Assembly (NCBI RefSeq): GCF_039523415.1
Contig: NZ_BAAAFG010000013.1
Span: 62,001 to 126,000, forward strand
DNA length: 64,000 bases
Source: Gangjinia marincola
GTDB lineage: Bacteria > Bacteroidota > Bacteroidia > Flavobacteriales > Flavobacteriaceae
Reading direction: 5' to 3'
Part shown: piece after piece, positions 16,762 to 25,248 of the stretch
Numbering within the stretch: the stretch's first letter is position 1
How the letters are laid out: each line of letters begins with the position of its first letter
The notes under the pieces: generated by a model
Told to the model about the DNA's origin: nothing
The model's input: only the letters and a program-made list of their open reading frames with translations
Database searches by the model: none
Translations under genes and position numbers: made by a program

Positions 16762-17178
16762 CTACTGTTTCCTGGTTTCGTCTAATAGAATTATTCCCGG
16801 ATTACCTGAATGCGGAATGTAATTTCTAAAAATTCTATCTGGGTTAAAGTTAGGATAATTTAAGATTTCAGCAACTTCAATCTGGTCATAGTTTTTATAG
16901 CCCATAGACCACTCTTTATATTTCCTGTTTTCGGTTATGCCGCAAGACAGCTGGACGATAAATTCATGACGTGGATCGGCTGTGATAGTTTGAAAAAGCG
17001 CATCAATATGAGCTGGTGGTCCTTCAATATACTGTGTAAATGTCCCGTCAAAATAGAGGAGCAAACCTGTAATCTCTAATCTTTCATTGTTCGCTCTGGC
17101 CTGTTCCACCAGTTGCTTCAAATCTTCTTCAGAAAAATGTTGCGCTTCTTTGCTAGCGTAGGATAAGTATTTTAACAC
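16762..17178 (-). CDS. BLUF-domain blue-light sensor (first of a pair)
   Basis: A 138-residue single-domain BLUF protein with the same key residues as its neighbour: Tyr7 (YLSYAS), Asn31 (RANNERLEITG), Gln49 (TFTQYIEGP), Trp90 and Met92 (YKEWSMGYK). The two proteins are clearly homologous across the domain but well diverged, especially in the tail after residue 95, so the duplication is old. The C-terminus ends GNPGIILLDETRKQ and has no output domain. It is the promoter-proximal gene of the pair and divergent from the exonuclease operon. Sensing blue light through bound FAD is inferred from the family. Confidence 0.92.
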   Translation of the reverse strand: MLKYLSYASKEAQHFSEEDLKQLVEQARANNERLEITGLLLYFDGTFTQYIEGPPAHIDALFQTITADPRHEFIVQLSCGITENRKYKEWSMGYKNYDQIEVAEILNYPNFNPDRIFRNYIPHSGNPGIILLDETRKQ

Positions 17179-17277
17179 GTATAATTCTTATTACAATAGA
17201 TCAAAAATCAAAAATTTTGCAGGGCAAGAAAAAGAATTAATAATTGTTTATGAAATTTTTTTACTGGTTTAAAGTCT

Positions 17278-17285
17278 TATTTTTG
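17278..17285 (+). promoter_or_regulatory. -7 element of the exonuclease operon
   Basis: TATTTTTG matches TAnnTTTG exactly, 16 bases before the ATG at 17302. A TTG at the proper -33 distance is not evident. Confidence 0.5.
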
Positions 17286-17301
17286 TGAATATACCTTACC
17301 T

Positions 17302-18078
17302 ATGGAACTAAACTTGACCAAACCCATGTGTTTCTTTGATCTGGAAACAACGGGAACCAATATAGCCAAAGATCGTATTGTAGAAATTTCGGTCTTAAAA
17401 GTTTTCCCTAATGGAAATAAAGAAAGTAATACCTGGCGGGTCAATCCAGAAATGCCTATTCCTCCACAGACCACTGCGGTTCACGGGATTTCCAATGAAG
17501 ATGTTAAAGACGAACCAACGTTTAAAGAACTTGCTCCTAAAGTAGTAGATATGATAAAAGGAGCCGATTTGGCAGGGTATAACAGCAATAGATTTGATAT
17601 TCCGCTATTGGCTGAAGAATTATTGCGGGTTGGTGTTGACCTGGATATGAAGAGCGTATTGGCAGTAGACGTTCAAACGATTTTTCACAAAATGGAAAAA
17701 CGTACGTTGGGCGCAGCGTATAAATTTTACTGCGGTAAAGAATTAGTAGATGCGCATACCGCAGAGGCAGACACCATTGCTACCTACGAAGTACTAAAAG
17801 CTCAATTAGATCGTTATGAAGAATTAGAAAATGATGTAAAGTGGTTATCAGGCTTTAGTGCTCAACGTAAATATGCTGATTATGCGGGTTTTATCTCGTT
17901 TAACAAAGAAGGCGAAGAGATGTTTGCTTTTGGTAAACATAAAGGTAAAAAGGTTGAAGACGTGTTAGAAGAAGAGCCCGGATATTTTGGATGGATCCAA
18001 AATGCAGATTTCCCGCTCTATACTAAAAAGGTGTTAACCGCCATTAAATTGAGAAAATTAAATAATAAATTGGCTTAG
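17302..18078 (+). CDS. DnaQ-like 3'-5' exonuclease with a DUF3820-like tail
   Basis: A 258-residue protein. Residues 1-165 are a DEDDh exonuclease: Asp13 and Glu15 in FFDLETTGTN, Asp99 in NSNRFDIPLL, His152 and Asp157 in AHTAEAD. After a helical linker, residues 205-245 (FAFGKHKGKKVEDV) resemble the DUF3820 or exodeoxyribonuclease X C-terminal module. It would trim 3' ends of DNA or RNA, and relatives are often labelled Pol III epsilon, but it is not necessarily the replicative proofreader. It is the first of four tightly packed genes (exonuclease-FAH-Hpt-cinA). A separate DUF3820 gene occurs at 54928. Confidence 0.88.
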   Translation: MELNLTKPMCFFDLETTGTNIAKDRIVEISVLKVFPNGNKESNTWRVNPEMPIPPQTTAVHGISNEDVKDEPTFKELAPKVVDMIKGADLAGYNSNRFDIPLLAEELLRVGVDLDMKSVLAVDVQTIFHKMEKRTLGAAYKFYCGKELVDAHTAEADTIATYEVLKAQLDRYEELENDVKWLSGFSAQRKYADYAGFISFNKEGEEMFAFGKHKGKKVEDVLEEEPGYFGWIQNADFPLYTKKVLTAIKLRKLNNKLA

Positions 18079-18085
18079 TAAGCAC

Positions 18086-18700
18086 ATGAAAATCATATGT
18101 ATAGGTAGAAATTACGCTAAACATATTGAGGAGCTAGCGAATGAAAAACCCACAGATCCTGTAGTTTTTTTAAAGCCAGATACCGCAGTCTTACTCAAAA
18201 AGCAACCATTTTTTATACCGGAGTTTTCGAATGATGTACAGTATGAAGTAGAAATGCTTATAAAAATTAAAAAAGTAGGGAAGCATATTCAAAAAAAATT
18301 TGCTCCTACTTATTACAATAAAATAGGACTAGGCATAGACTTTACAGCACGTGATCTTCAACAAGAACTCAAAGAAAAAGGATTGCCCTGGGAAAAAGCA
18401 AAAGGATTTGATGGGGCGGCGGTAATAGGAGAAAAGTGGTTGGATAAGAAGAATTTTGATAACATTCAGAATATAAGATTTAGCTTAAAAAAGAATAGCG
18501 AGATTGTACAGGATGGTAATACAGCTAACATGTTGTATCCAATTGACGAATTGATTGCATATGTTTCTCAATTTTTTACGTTAAAAATTGGGGATGTCAT
18601 TTTTACGGGAACTCCGGCAGGAGTGGGTAAAGTGTCTATTGGCGATCAGCTGGAAGGATTTATAGAAGATGAATCCATATTTTTAATTAATGTAAAGTAG
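18086..18700 (+). CDS. fumarylacetoacetate hydrolase-family protein
   Basis: A 204-residue compact FAH-fold protein. MKIICIGRNYAKHIEEL, EVEMLIKIKKVGKH (metal-binding acidic residues), GIDFTARDLQ and FTGTPAGVG are the family landmarks of the short FAHD1/YcgM group, which includes acylpyruvases and oxaloacetate decarboxylases. It probably cleaves or decarboxylates a 2-oxo-diacid-like metabolite using Mg. It starts seven bases after the exonuclease stop and ends two bases before the Hpt gene. The substrate cannot be assigned. Confidence 0.88.
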   Translation: MKIICIGRNYAKHIEELANEKPTDPVVFLKPDTAVLLKKQPFFIPEFSNDVQYEVEMLIKIKKVGKHIQKKFAPTYYNKIGLGIDFTARDLQQELKEKGLPWEKAKGFDGAAVIGEKWLDKKNFDNIQNIRFSLKKNSEIVQDGNTANMLYPIDELIAYVSQFFTLKIGDVIFTGTPAGVGKVSIGDQLEGFIEDESIFLINVK

Positions 18701-18702
18701 TA

Positions 18703-19044
18703 ATGAGCGCATATAATTTGACTAACGTCCATGAAATGGCAGACGGAGATGAAGAATTCGTAAAAACAGTAATAGAGACTTTTATAGAAGAATTACCACC
18801 GGATATCAAAGGATTGAATCAAGCTGTTGAGTATGAAAACGCTCAACTAGCATACCAATATGCCCATAAAATCAAACCAAATCTGGAGCTTTTTGGGCTT
18901 AATCTCATGGACTCTGTGCTTAAAATTGAAAATTGGCGCAACAATATGGATACTGAAATCTATGAAATCAATCAAGCTGCACAGAACATCTCTGATAAAG
19001 TAACGCTGGCAGTGGCAGAACTCCAAAAAGACTATAATCTTTAA
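18703..19044 (+). CDS. orphan histidine phosphotransfer (Hpt) domain protein
   Basis: A 113-residue all-helical Hpt protein. The phospho-acceptor His55 lies in YQYAHKIKPNLELFGL, which fits the AHxLKGxxxxxG signature with Pro replacing Gly. Hpt proteins relay phosphate between response-regulator receivers. No histidine kinase or response regulator is adjacent. Instead the gene sits between a FAH-family gene and cinA, overlapping the cinA start by one base. Its partners must be encoded elsewhere. The His and neighbouring Lys57 are retained, so phosphotransfer is plausible. Confidence 0.82.
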   Translation: MSAYNLTNVHEMADGDEEFVKTVIETFIEELPPDIKGLNQAVEYENAQLAYQYAHKIKPNLELFGLNLMDSVLKIENWRNNMDTEIYEINQAAQNISDKVTLAVAELQKDYNL

Positions 19045-20285
19045 TGATAGCTGAAATTATTACAATTGGCGATGAAATCCTCATTGGTCAAATTGTCGAC
19101 ACTAACTCAGCGTTTATTGCTAAAGAACTTAATAAAATTGGTGTTTCTGTACATCAAATAACCTCTATACAAGATGAGAAAGATCATATTCTTTATGCGC
19201 TAAACGAGGCGGCTAAGCAAAGTCAGTTAATTATCTTAACAGGTGGTTTAGGTCCAACAAAAGACGATATTACAAAACATACATTGTGTGATTATTTTGA
19301 CGATGAACTGGTCGAAAATAACAATGTTCTGACTCATGTTGAGCATCTTTTTAAAAAATACGTCAAGCAACCTATCCTAGAGGCCAACCGTTCGCAGGCC
19401 ATGATTCCCTCACGCGCAACAGTGCTACACAATGAATACGGTACCGCCCCAGGAATGTGGATGGAGAAAGATGACGTGGTATATGTGTCAATGCCGGGCG
19501 TGCCATTTGAGATGAAGGGCTTAATGCAAAACCACGTGTTGCCTAAAGTGCAAGAGAGATTTGACCGTCCTTATATCATCCATAAAACTGTGTTGACGTA
19601 TGGATTAGGCGAAAGCGCCATCGCAGATCGCATTGAAGAATGGGAAGATCACTTACCCTCCCATATAAAATTGGCGTATCTCCCGGGACTGGGTAGAGTA
19701 CGGCTTCGTTTATCTTGTAAGGGAAAAGATAAAGAGAAATTGGAACAAGACCTTCAGGCAGAGATTGATAAACTCTTACCTCAAATTGAAGATGTTTTTA
19801 GTGGGTTTGAAGAAGAAAATCCCATTGAGGTGCAAATCGGTAAATTACTTCAGCATAAAAATGCCACCTTAGCTACTGTCGAAAGTTGTACAGGTGGTAA
19901 AATAGCAGCACGATTTACAAGCAATGCGGGTGCTTCGGCCTATTTTAAAGGAAGCATAGTGAGTTACGCGACTAGTGTGAAACAGGAACTTTTACATGTG
20001 CCTGAAGATATTATAAAACGCTATTCTGTAGTAAGTGAACACGTAGTAAAAGCTATGGCAGAGGGAGTAAAAAAATCGCTTAAAACAGAGTATGCAATTG
20101 CCACAACTGGTAATGCGGGACCCACAAAAGGAGATAGTGATGCGTCAATCGGTACGGTTTGTATTGGTATAGCCACACCAACAGAGACATTTACCTATAG
20201 ATTTGAGATGGGAAATCACAGGGAGCGTATCGTGCAAAAGACCGTAAATAAAGGATTGTCGCTTTTACTGGAGCAATTAAAATAA
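19044..20285 (+). CDS. cinA: CinA-family nicotinamide-nucleotide amidase
   Basis: A 413-residue two-domain CinA. The N-terminal MoCF/COG1058 domain (about 1-170) begins MIAEIITIGDEILIGQIVDT and has LTGGLGPTKDDIT. The C-terminal amidohydrolase domain (about 255-413) has TVESCTGGKIAARFT with the catalytic Ser, GSIVSYAT and TTGNAGPTKGD. The enzyme recycles NMN to NaMN and removes damaged pyridine nucleotides. The start codon overlaps the Hpt stop (TAATG), indicating translational coupling. It is the last gene of the operon, and the ribosomal protein genes that follow have their own promoter. Confidence 0.94.
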   Translation: MIAEIITIGDEILIGQIVDTNSAFIAKELNKIGVSVHQITSIQDEKDHILYALNEAAKQSQLIILTGGLGPTKDDITKHTLCDYFDDELVENNNVLTHVEHLFKKYVKQPILEANRSQAMIPSRATVLHNEYGTAPGMWMEKDDVVYVSMPGVPFEMKGLMQNHVLPKVQERFDRPYIIHKTVLTYGLGESAIADRIEEWEDHLPSHIKLAYLPGLGRVRLRLSCKGKDKEKLEQDLQAEIDKLLPQIEDVFSGFEEENPIEVQIGKLLQHKNATLATVESCTGGKIAARFTSNAGASAYFKGSIVSYATSVKQELLHVPEDIIKRYSVVSEHVVKAMAEGVKKSLKTEYAIATTGNAGPTKGDSDASIGTVCIGIATPTETFTYRFEMGNHRERIVQKTVNKGLSLLLEQLK

Positions 20286-20311
20286 CGCTGATTATTTTTA
20301 AAACTTTTTTG

Positions 20312-20342
20312 TTGTCAGTTTCTGTAAAAATGCGTTAATTTG
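20312..20342 (+). promoter_or_regulatory. promoter of rpmB-rpmG-bL38
   Basis: TTG at 20312-20314, a 20-base spacer and TTAATTTG at 20335-20342 (one mismatch to TAnnTTTG). The ATG of rpmB lies 36 bases on. Confidence 0.55.
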
Positions 20343-20378
20343 CAGCCTGTTTTGAAATAACGTAAAAATACAGGGAAG

Positions 20379-20618
20379 ATGTCAAGAGTTTGTGAACTTA
20401 CAGGAAAAAAAGCAATGGTTGGGAACAATGTTTCTCACGCGATGAATAAGACCAAAAGAAAATTCAACGCAAACCTGACTAAAAAGCGTTTCTACATTCC
20501 AGAAGAGGATCGTTGGGTTACTTTAAAGGTGTCTACATCGGCGATCAAAAATATCAATAAAAAAGGTATTTCTGCTGTGATGAGAGAAGCAAGAGAAAAA
20601 GGATTTTTAAAGAAGTAA
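20379..20618 (+). CDS. rpmB: 50S ribosomal protein L28 (bL28)
   Basis: A 79-residue bL28: MSRVCELTGKKAMVGNNVSHA and the basic KRKFNANLTKKRF are diagnostic. It has no zinc-binding Cys pairs. It is the first gene of a short ribosomal protein operon with bL33 and bL38, a conserved arrangement in Bacteroidota. Confidence 0.98.
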   Translation: MSRVCELTGKKAMVGNNVSHAMNKTKRKFNANLTKKRFYIPEEDRWVTLKVSTSAIKNINKKGISAVMREAREKGFLKK

Positions 20619-20644
20619 TTCTATTTACGATAGATTAGTATATC

Positions 20645-20827
20645 ATGGCAAAGAAAGGCAATAGAGTACAGGTAATTATGGAATGCACAGAGCATAAAGC
20701 GACTGGTTTGCCAGGAACATCGCGTTACATTACCACTAAGAATAAGAAAAATACTCCAGATAGATTAGAATTGAAAAAATTCAATCCTATCTTAAAGAAA
20801 ATGACAATTCATAAAGAGATTAAATAA
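20645..20827 (+). CDS. rpmG: 50S ribosomal protein L33 (bL33)
   Basis: A 60-residue bL33 (MAKKGNRVQVIMECTEH, YITTKNKKNTPDRLELKKF). Only one of the usual Cys residues is present, so it is the zinc-independent form. It starts 26 bases after rpmB and is followed six bases later by the bL38 gene. Confidence 0.98.
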   Translation: MAKKGNRVQVIMECTEHKATGLPGTSRYITTKNKKNTPDRLELKKFNPILKKMTIHKEIK

Positions 20828-20833
20828 TAGGTT

Positions 20834-20986
20834 ATGGCAAAGAAATCGGTCGCATCGTTACAAACAGGATCAAAGCGTTTAACAAAAGCCATCAAAATGG
20901 TAAAGTCACCTAAATCTGGTGCGTATACCTTTGTTGAAGCTATTATGAGTCCAGAACAAGTAAATGATTTTTTAAAGAAAAATTAG
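20834..20986 (+). CDS. Bacteroidota-specific ribosomal protein bL38 (DUF4295)
   Basis: A 50-residue basic protein beginning MAKKSVASLQTGSKRLTKAI and ending VEAIMSPEQVNDFLKKN. This is the DUF4295 family, always found after rpmG in this phylum. From memory, the structure of the Flavobacterium johnsoniae ribosome assigned this family to the large subunit as bL38. Size, high lysine content and operon position agree. It is short enough to be missed by a 60-codon ORF cut-off. A strong terminator follows it, separating it from ftsY. Confidence 0.9.
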   Translation: MAKKSVASLQTGSKRLTKAIKMVKSPKSGAYTFVEAIMSPEQVNDFLKKN

Positions 20987-21003
20987 ATTTACGTATAATA
21001 TAC

Positions 21004-21042
21004 AAAAGCCGTCTGATATACCATCAGACGGCTTTTTGTTTT
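21004..21042 (+). terminator. intrinsic terminator after the bL38 gene
   Basis: A 14-bp perfect stem (AAAAGCCGTCTGAT and complement) with loop ATACC is followed by a T-rich run. It ends the ribosomal protein operon 18 bases after the stop. Confidence 0.93.
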
Positions 21043-21046
21043 TACC

Positions 21047-21054
21047 TATCTTTG
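21047..21054 (+). promoter_or_regulatory. -7 element of ftsY
   Basis: TATCTTTG matches TAnnTTTG exactly, 40 bases before the ftsY ATG and directly after the terminator, so ftsY is probably transcribed independently. Confidence 0.5.
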
Positions 21055-21094
21055 AATATGGCAATGCCAGGATAAGGCAATAGAATGTAAGCTA

Positions 21095-22051
21095 ATGAGT
21101 CTATTTAAAAATATATTTTCAAAAGAAAAAAAGGAGTCTTTGGACAAGGGTCTTGAAAAATCCAAAGAGAGTTTTTTTGGTAAATTAGGAAAGGCGGTTG
21201 CCGGCAAAACCAAAGTGGATGATGATGTACTTGATGATTTAGAAGAAGTCCTTATTGGTAGTGATGTGGGTGTTGCTACTACTATAAAAATTATCGAACG
21301 TATTGAAGCACGTGTTGCAAGAGATAAATACTTAGGAACAGAAGAGCTCAATAGAATCTTACGCGAAGAAATAGCAGGTTTATTAAGTGAAACCAATAGT
21401 GGCATTGAAGAAGAATTAGACACGATAGCGAAACAAAAACCTTATGTCATGATGGTGGTTGGTGTTAATGGAGTGGGTAAAACAACAACCATAGGTAAAC
21501 TGGCGAATCAATTAAAGCGTCAAGGTAAAAAAGTAGTGCTGGGTGCAGGAGATACCTTTAGAGCTGCAGCTATTGATCAATTGCAAGTGTGGGCAGACCG
21601 AGTTGATATTCCCATTGTGAAGCAAAAAATGGGGAGCGATCCTGCTTCTGTGGCCTATGATACCCTGCAAAGCGGCGTGGCTATGGATGCAGATGTGATC
21701 ATCATCGATACCGCAGGTCGATTGCATAATAAGGTCAACTTGATGAATGAATTAGGCAAGGTAAAACGAGTAATGCAAAAAGTCATTCCAGATTCACCCC
21801 ATGAAGTATTATTAGTACTAGATGGCTCAACGGGCCAAAATGCCTTTGAGCAGGCTAAACAATTTACCGCAGCAACAGAGGTGACTTCTCTTGCCGTAAC
21901 CAAGCTAGATGGAACCGCAAAAGGCGGAGTGGTCATTGGAATAAGCGATCAATTTCAAATCCCTGTAAAATATATTGGGGTAGGAGAGGGTATTGAAGAT
22001 CTTCAGGTGTTTAATAAAATGGAGTTTGTAGATTCTTTTTTTAAGCGGTAA
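21095..22051 (+). CDS. ftsY: signal recognition particle receptor FtsY
   Basis: A 318-residue SRP receptor NG domain without the long acidic A domain of Escherichia coli. Motifs are GVNGVGKTT (123-131, G1), DTFRAAAIDQLQVWA (G2), DTAGR (G3) and TKLDGTAKGG (G4/G5 region). The N-terminus has an amphipathic Lys-rich stretch (MSLFKNIFSKEKKESLD) that could associate with the membrane. It docks ribosome-SRP complexes for membrane protein insertion, working with YidC encoded at 51164. It lies downstream of the ribosomal protein operon, the usual flavobacterial order. Confidence 0.97.
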   Translation: MSLFKNIFSKEKKESLDKGLEKSKESFFGKLGKAVAGKTKVDDDVLDDLEEVLIGSDVGVATTIKIIERIEARVARDKYLGTEELNRILREEIAGLLSETNSGIEEELDTIAKQKPYVMMVVGVNGVGKTTTIGKLANQLKRQGKKVVLGAGDTFRAAAIDQLQVWADRVDIPIVKQKMGSDPASVAYDTLQSGVAMDADVIIIDTAGRLHNKVNLMNELGKVKRVMQKVIPDSPHEVLLVLDGSTGQNAFEQAKQFTAATEVTSLAVTKLDGTAKGGVVIGISDQFQIPVKYIGVGEGIEDLQVFNKMEFVDSFFKR

Positions 22052-22129
22052 GTTCTGCTGTTGTAGATATTAAAAATTTTCCGATACTTAAACATGAAAT
22101 AAAACAATTAAAAAACTGCTGAGATAGAC

Positions 22130-23797
22130 ATGAATAAAGTAAAGGTACATTTAGGCTATTTGATTTTTCTGATTATAATTTCAAGCTGCAAAAACGAAGC
22201 ACCAACTCCAGAGACAACGTACTGGACAGCGTATGATGAGACTACACAACTAGCAGAAAACGCCAATCACGAAAATCCGAGAATGCGCTATAAACTTATC
22301 CAGTCTTATAGTCTGGATAAGAATACGATCTGGGCAGATATCAATAAAGATCTTAAGGACTTTTCAGAAGACGATTATGCTGAACTAAAATCCAAAATCC
22401 TTGAAAATGATATTGAAAGCCTACAGCAGCAAGTGACAAAAGGTGAGCTTAGTTACGAAGACATTACCAAGTTCTACCTCTATCGCATACGCAAACTTGA
22501 AAGCGATAGCTTAACTACACTGCATACTGTTCTAGCGCTAAATACTAATGCGGTAAGCCAAGCACAGGAAAAAGATGCGAATAGACCTACAGATTTACCC
22601 AATGCCTCAATTTATGGTTTGCCTGTATTATTAAAGGACAATGTGAATACCAAAACCATGCGCACCACTGCGGGTGCGATAGCTTTAGAAAATAATCAGC
22701 CTAAAGAGGATGCCTATATCGTAGATCGATTAAAAGAAAATGGAGCTTTAATTTTAGGGAAAGTAAATTTAAGCGAATGGGCCTATTTTTTCTGTTCTGG
22801 ATGCCCGGTAGGCTATAGTGCCGTTGGTGGACAAACCCTAAACCCCTATGGCCCCAAGAAATTTGAAACAGGTGGTTCCAGTGCGGGTAGCGGTACAGCC
22901 ATGGCAGCTAATTATGCGGTTGCCGCTGTCGGAACAGAGACCGCAGGTTCAATCTTATCACCATCAAGTCAAAATTCTGTCGTTGGATTAAAACCTACCG
23001 TAGGAACCTTAAGCCGAACAGGGATCGTTCCCATCTCAAGTACATTGGATACTCCCGGTCCTATGACCCGCACTGTAAGAGACAATCTAATTTTTATGCA
23101 GGCAATGTTAGGGAAGGATGAACAAGATAAAGCTTCTTCTTCCTCCACATTACTTCAACCTAGTGAATTAAATCCAAATGCAATTAAATCAAAACGTTTG
23201 GGTGCGTTTAAGTCCTTGATAGAAAATGATTCGCTCTATCGAAACAGCATTGCTATTTTACGTGAAAATGGAGTTGAGGTAATTGAGGTAGAGCAACCTC
23301 AAGTCCCTCTAGAAGGATTTTTGACTTTGCTGAATATAGATATGCGAGAAGATCTTCCGGTGTATTTAAAACAGTTTTCAGGAGATAGTGTTTCTATTGC
23401 CTCAGTGGCAGATGTCATCAAATTTAACCGTGAAGATAGTCTTAAGAGAGCACCTTATGGTCAGACATTGTTTAATGGCATTGTAAGCGATACAACGAGC
23501 ACGACAGATTTTTCAGCAATAAAAAAGAAGCTACACACTAACGGCAGATTATTTTTTGATCAGCTTTTAGAGAAGCATGATCTAGATGGTATTCTGTCGA
23601 TCAATAATTATCATGCGGCGTACGCAGCCGTAGCACTATACCCTGCATTGACGGTTCCTATGGGATATCAAGAAAATGGAGAACCTAAAAACCTTACGTT
23701 TATCGCTTCGGCTAATAGTGAAAATGCATTATATCAAATGGGATATGGCTTTGAACAGCTCACTCAATACCGAAAAGCACCAAAAGGATATGAATAG
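22130..23797 (+). CDS. amidase-signature family lipoprotein
   Basis: A 555-residue exported amidase. The signal ends in a lipobox with Cys20 (FLIIISSC), so it is anchored to a membrane. The amidase-signature triad is complete: Lys169 (LPVLLKDN), cis-Ser251 (TGGSSAGSG) and nucleophile Ser274 (GTETAGSILSPS). It hydrolyses an amide bond in the periplasm or at the cell surface, but the substrate is unknown. A central variable region (about 345-520) precedes the end. Its last eight bases overlap the start of a small membrane protein gene (ATGAATAG), indicating coupling. Confidence 0.9.
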   Translation: MNKVKVHLGYLIFLIIISSCKNEAPTPETTYWTAYDETTQLAENANHENPRMRYKLIQSYSLDKNTIWADINKDLKDFSEDDYAELKSKILENDIESLQQQVTKGELSYEDITKFYLYRIRKLESDSLTTLHTVLALNTNAVSQAQEKDANRPTDLPNASIYGLPVLLKDNVNTKTMRTTAGAIALENNQPKEDAYIVDRLKENGALILGKVNLSEWAYFFCSGCPVGYSAVGGQTLNPYGPKKFETGGSSAGSGTAMAANYAVAAVGTETAGSILSPSSQNSVVGLKPTVGTLSRTGIVPISSTLDTPGPMTRTVRDNLIFMQAMLGKDEQDKASSSSTLLQPSELNPNAIKSKRLGAFKSLIENDSLYRNSIAILRENGVEVIEVEQPQVPLEGFLTLLNIDMREDLPVYLKQFSGDSVSIASVADVIKFNREDSLKRAPYGQTLFNGIVSDTTSTTDFSAIKKKLHTNGRLFFDQLLEKHDLDGILSINNYHAAYAAVALYPALTVPMGYQENGEPKNLTFIASANSENALYQMGYGFEQLTQYRKAPKGYE

Positions 23798-24065
23798 GAG
23801 CTTAGTGATCATCAGCAGAATCATCCTTTACTACAGTATTTTTTATCCCATCATGAAGATCATTGCGATTGCTCAGGGCGCATGGTTACTGCCTAATCTG
23901 ATTATCGCTGCACCTTTCCTCATTTTGGCTGCATTAGGATGGAGACTTAACAAGCAAAAAAACTACTCGTGGCTGTATGTTATCGCAGGTGTAGTGGTAA
24001 TTTCGCTCATTCGATATTATGAAACGGAGTGGATGTTTTGGCTTAATGAGACGTTTAGTTCATAA
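23790..24065 (+). CDS. small inner-membrane protein
   Basis: A 91-residue protein starting MNRSLVIISRIILYYSIFYP inside the end of the amidase gene. It has three hydrophobic stretches (about 5-35, 38-50 and 60-78) and a short polar tail. A longer frame exists from 23676, but that would overlap the amidase by 120 bases, so the ATG at 23790 is preferred. It is translationally coupled with the amidase. No recognised domain is present. Its 3' end overlaps the convergent hydrolase gene by 11 bases. Confidence 0.65.
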   Translation: MNRSLVIISRIILYYSIFYPIMKIIAIAQGAWLLPNLIIAAPFLILAALGWRLNKQKNYSWLYVIAGVVVISLIRYYETEWMFWLNETFSS

Positions 24066-25140
24066 GGGTATTGAGCTCCTGCCATAGTAACTCGTCAAAG
24101 GCTGATGGTCCCAACTGTGGATCTCCGGCATCATCACCCATTCTAATAATAACCAGATTCTGACTGGGAACAAGGTATAGTTTTTGGTCATTTGCACCCA
24201 GACCGGCCACCAAATCCGCAGGAGCACTAGGAATTAGAGATCCGCTAAATTCTTGGGTTGAGCCAGGAACATGAAAACTTTCCTTACCGTTGAGCCACCA
24301 CAAATATCCATAGGATTTATTTAGGTCCTGTGAGCTTGAAAACATTTGTTCGTAATAGGCTTGATCTGAAAGAATAACGTTTTCATTCCAAGTTCCTTGG
24401 TTTAGCATAAGTAACCCAAAACGTGCCATGCTTCTCGCAGGGCTTACAAAGAAATTATTGTATCCCAGGCTTTCCCAATACCCATCCATCCCGATAGGAT
24501 CGGTAACTTTCATATTAAAATAGATTGAAAAATCCATACCTGTGGCATTAGTGAGGACATCACTCAACAAAGAATATGGTGCATTATGATAATACCAAAA
24601 GCTGTTTGGCTCATTTAAATAGGTCAAACAATCAGAATCTGTGCAAAATAGATTGCCTGTGTAATCTAGTCCAGTAGTCATGGTAAGTTGATTACGCACT
24701 GTAATTTGCTGTTCTAAGTCCTCATTCATGCTAGTCCATCCTTCGCCCAGATAGGTGCTAGTTGGTGCTGAGATGTCTATAAAATTTTCTGTCTGAGCGA
24801 TACCAATCATCGTCGCAGTAAGGGTTTTTCCGGCTGAGAACCATCTAAAGAAAGAATTTTCGTTGCTGTTCTCATCATACCATTCTAAGACAATTTTCCC
24901 ATCCTTTAAGATAAGAAAGGCTTTGGTATTTTTTTCGGCTAAAAAGTAATACAAGGGTTGTTCATGAGCTTCATTCCAACCCAAAGTTTCAAGAGAAAGC
25001 GTCTCCCAATTATTTCCTGTAGTCGGGGGAAAGTACAGGCCGCTTTCCTGTGGTTTAGTTTCTGGTGTGCCATCGTCTGTCGTTGAGCAACTCAGGCAAA
25101 AGAACAGTGTGAATATGGTGATGGTCAAAGGTAATTTCAT
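24055..25140 (-). CDS. serine hydrolase, class C beta-lactamase-like lipoprotein
   Basis: A 361-residue exported protein. The start at 25140 gives a clean lipoprotein signal (ITIFTLFFCLSC), and 17 upstream in-frame codons lack support. The beta-lactamase/transpeptidase-like fold shows SAGK (SxxK nucleophile, FRWFSAGKTLTATMIG), YHNAPYS (YxN) and the HVPGSTQEF region in place of KTG. Such proteins act as D-aminopeptidases, esterases or peptidoglycan-interacting enzymes. Antibiotic hydrolysis is not implied. It is divergent from rimO and convergent with the amidase unit. Confidence 0.85.
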   Translation of the reverse strand: MKLPLTITIFTLFFCLSCSTTDDGTPETKPQESGLYFPPTTGNNWETLSLETLGWNEAHEQPLYYFLAEKNTKAFLILKDGKIVLEWYDENSNENSFFRWFSAGKTLTATMIGIAQTENFIDISAPTSTYLGEGWTSMNEDLEQQITVRNQLTMTTGLDYTGNLFCTDSDCLTYLNEPNSFWYYHNAPYSLLSDVLTNATGMDFSIYFNMKVTDPIGMDGYWESLGYNNFFVSPARSMARFGLLMLNQGTWNENVILSDQAYYEQMFSSSQDLNKSYGYLWWLNGKESFHVPGSTQEFSGSLIPSAPADLVAGLGANDQKLYLVPSQNLVIIRMGDDAGDPQLGPSAFDELLWQELNTLMN

Positions 25141-25221
25141 AGCAATTCTTTTAAACTTAGACTTGAGTTGGTGAAAAAGGTTTAATCTCACTCTGGTATA
25201 AAAAGAACAGGTTAAAGGTAG

Positions 25222-25229
25222 TATCTTTG
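25222..25229 (+). promoter_or_regulatory. -7 element of rimO
   Basis: TATCTTTG is an exact TAnnTTTG match, 19 bases before the rimO ATG. Confidence 0.55.
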
Positions 25230-25248
25230 CAACGCAAAAAAATGCTGA

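Noticed and set aside
23676..23789. A longer start for the small membrane protein
   Set aside because: It lies inside the amidase gene for over 100 bases. The ATG at 23790 gives the natural overlap.
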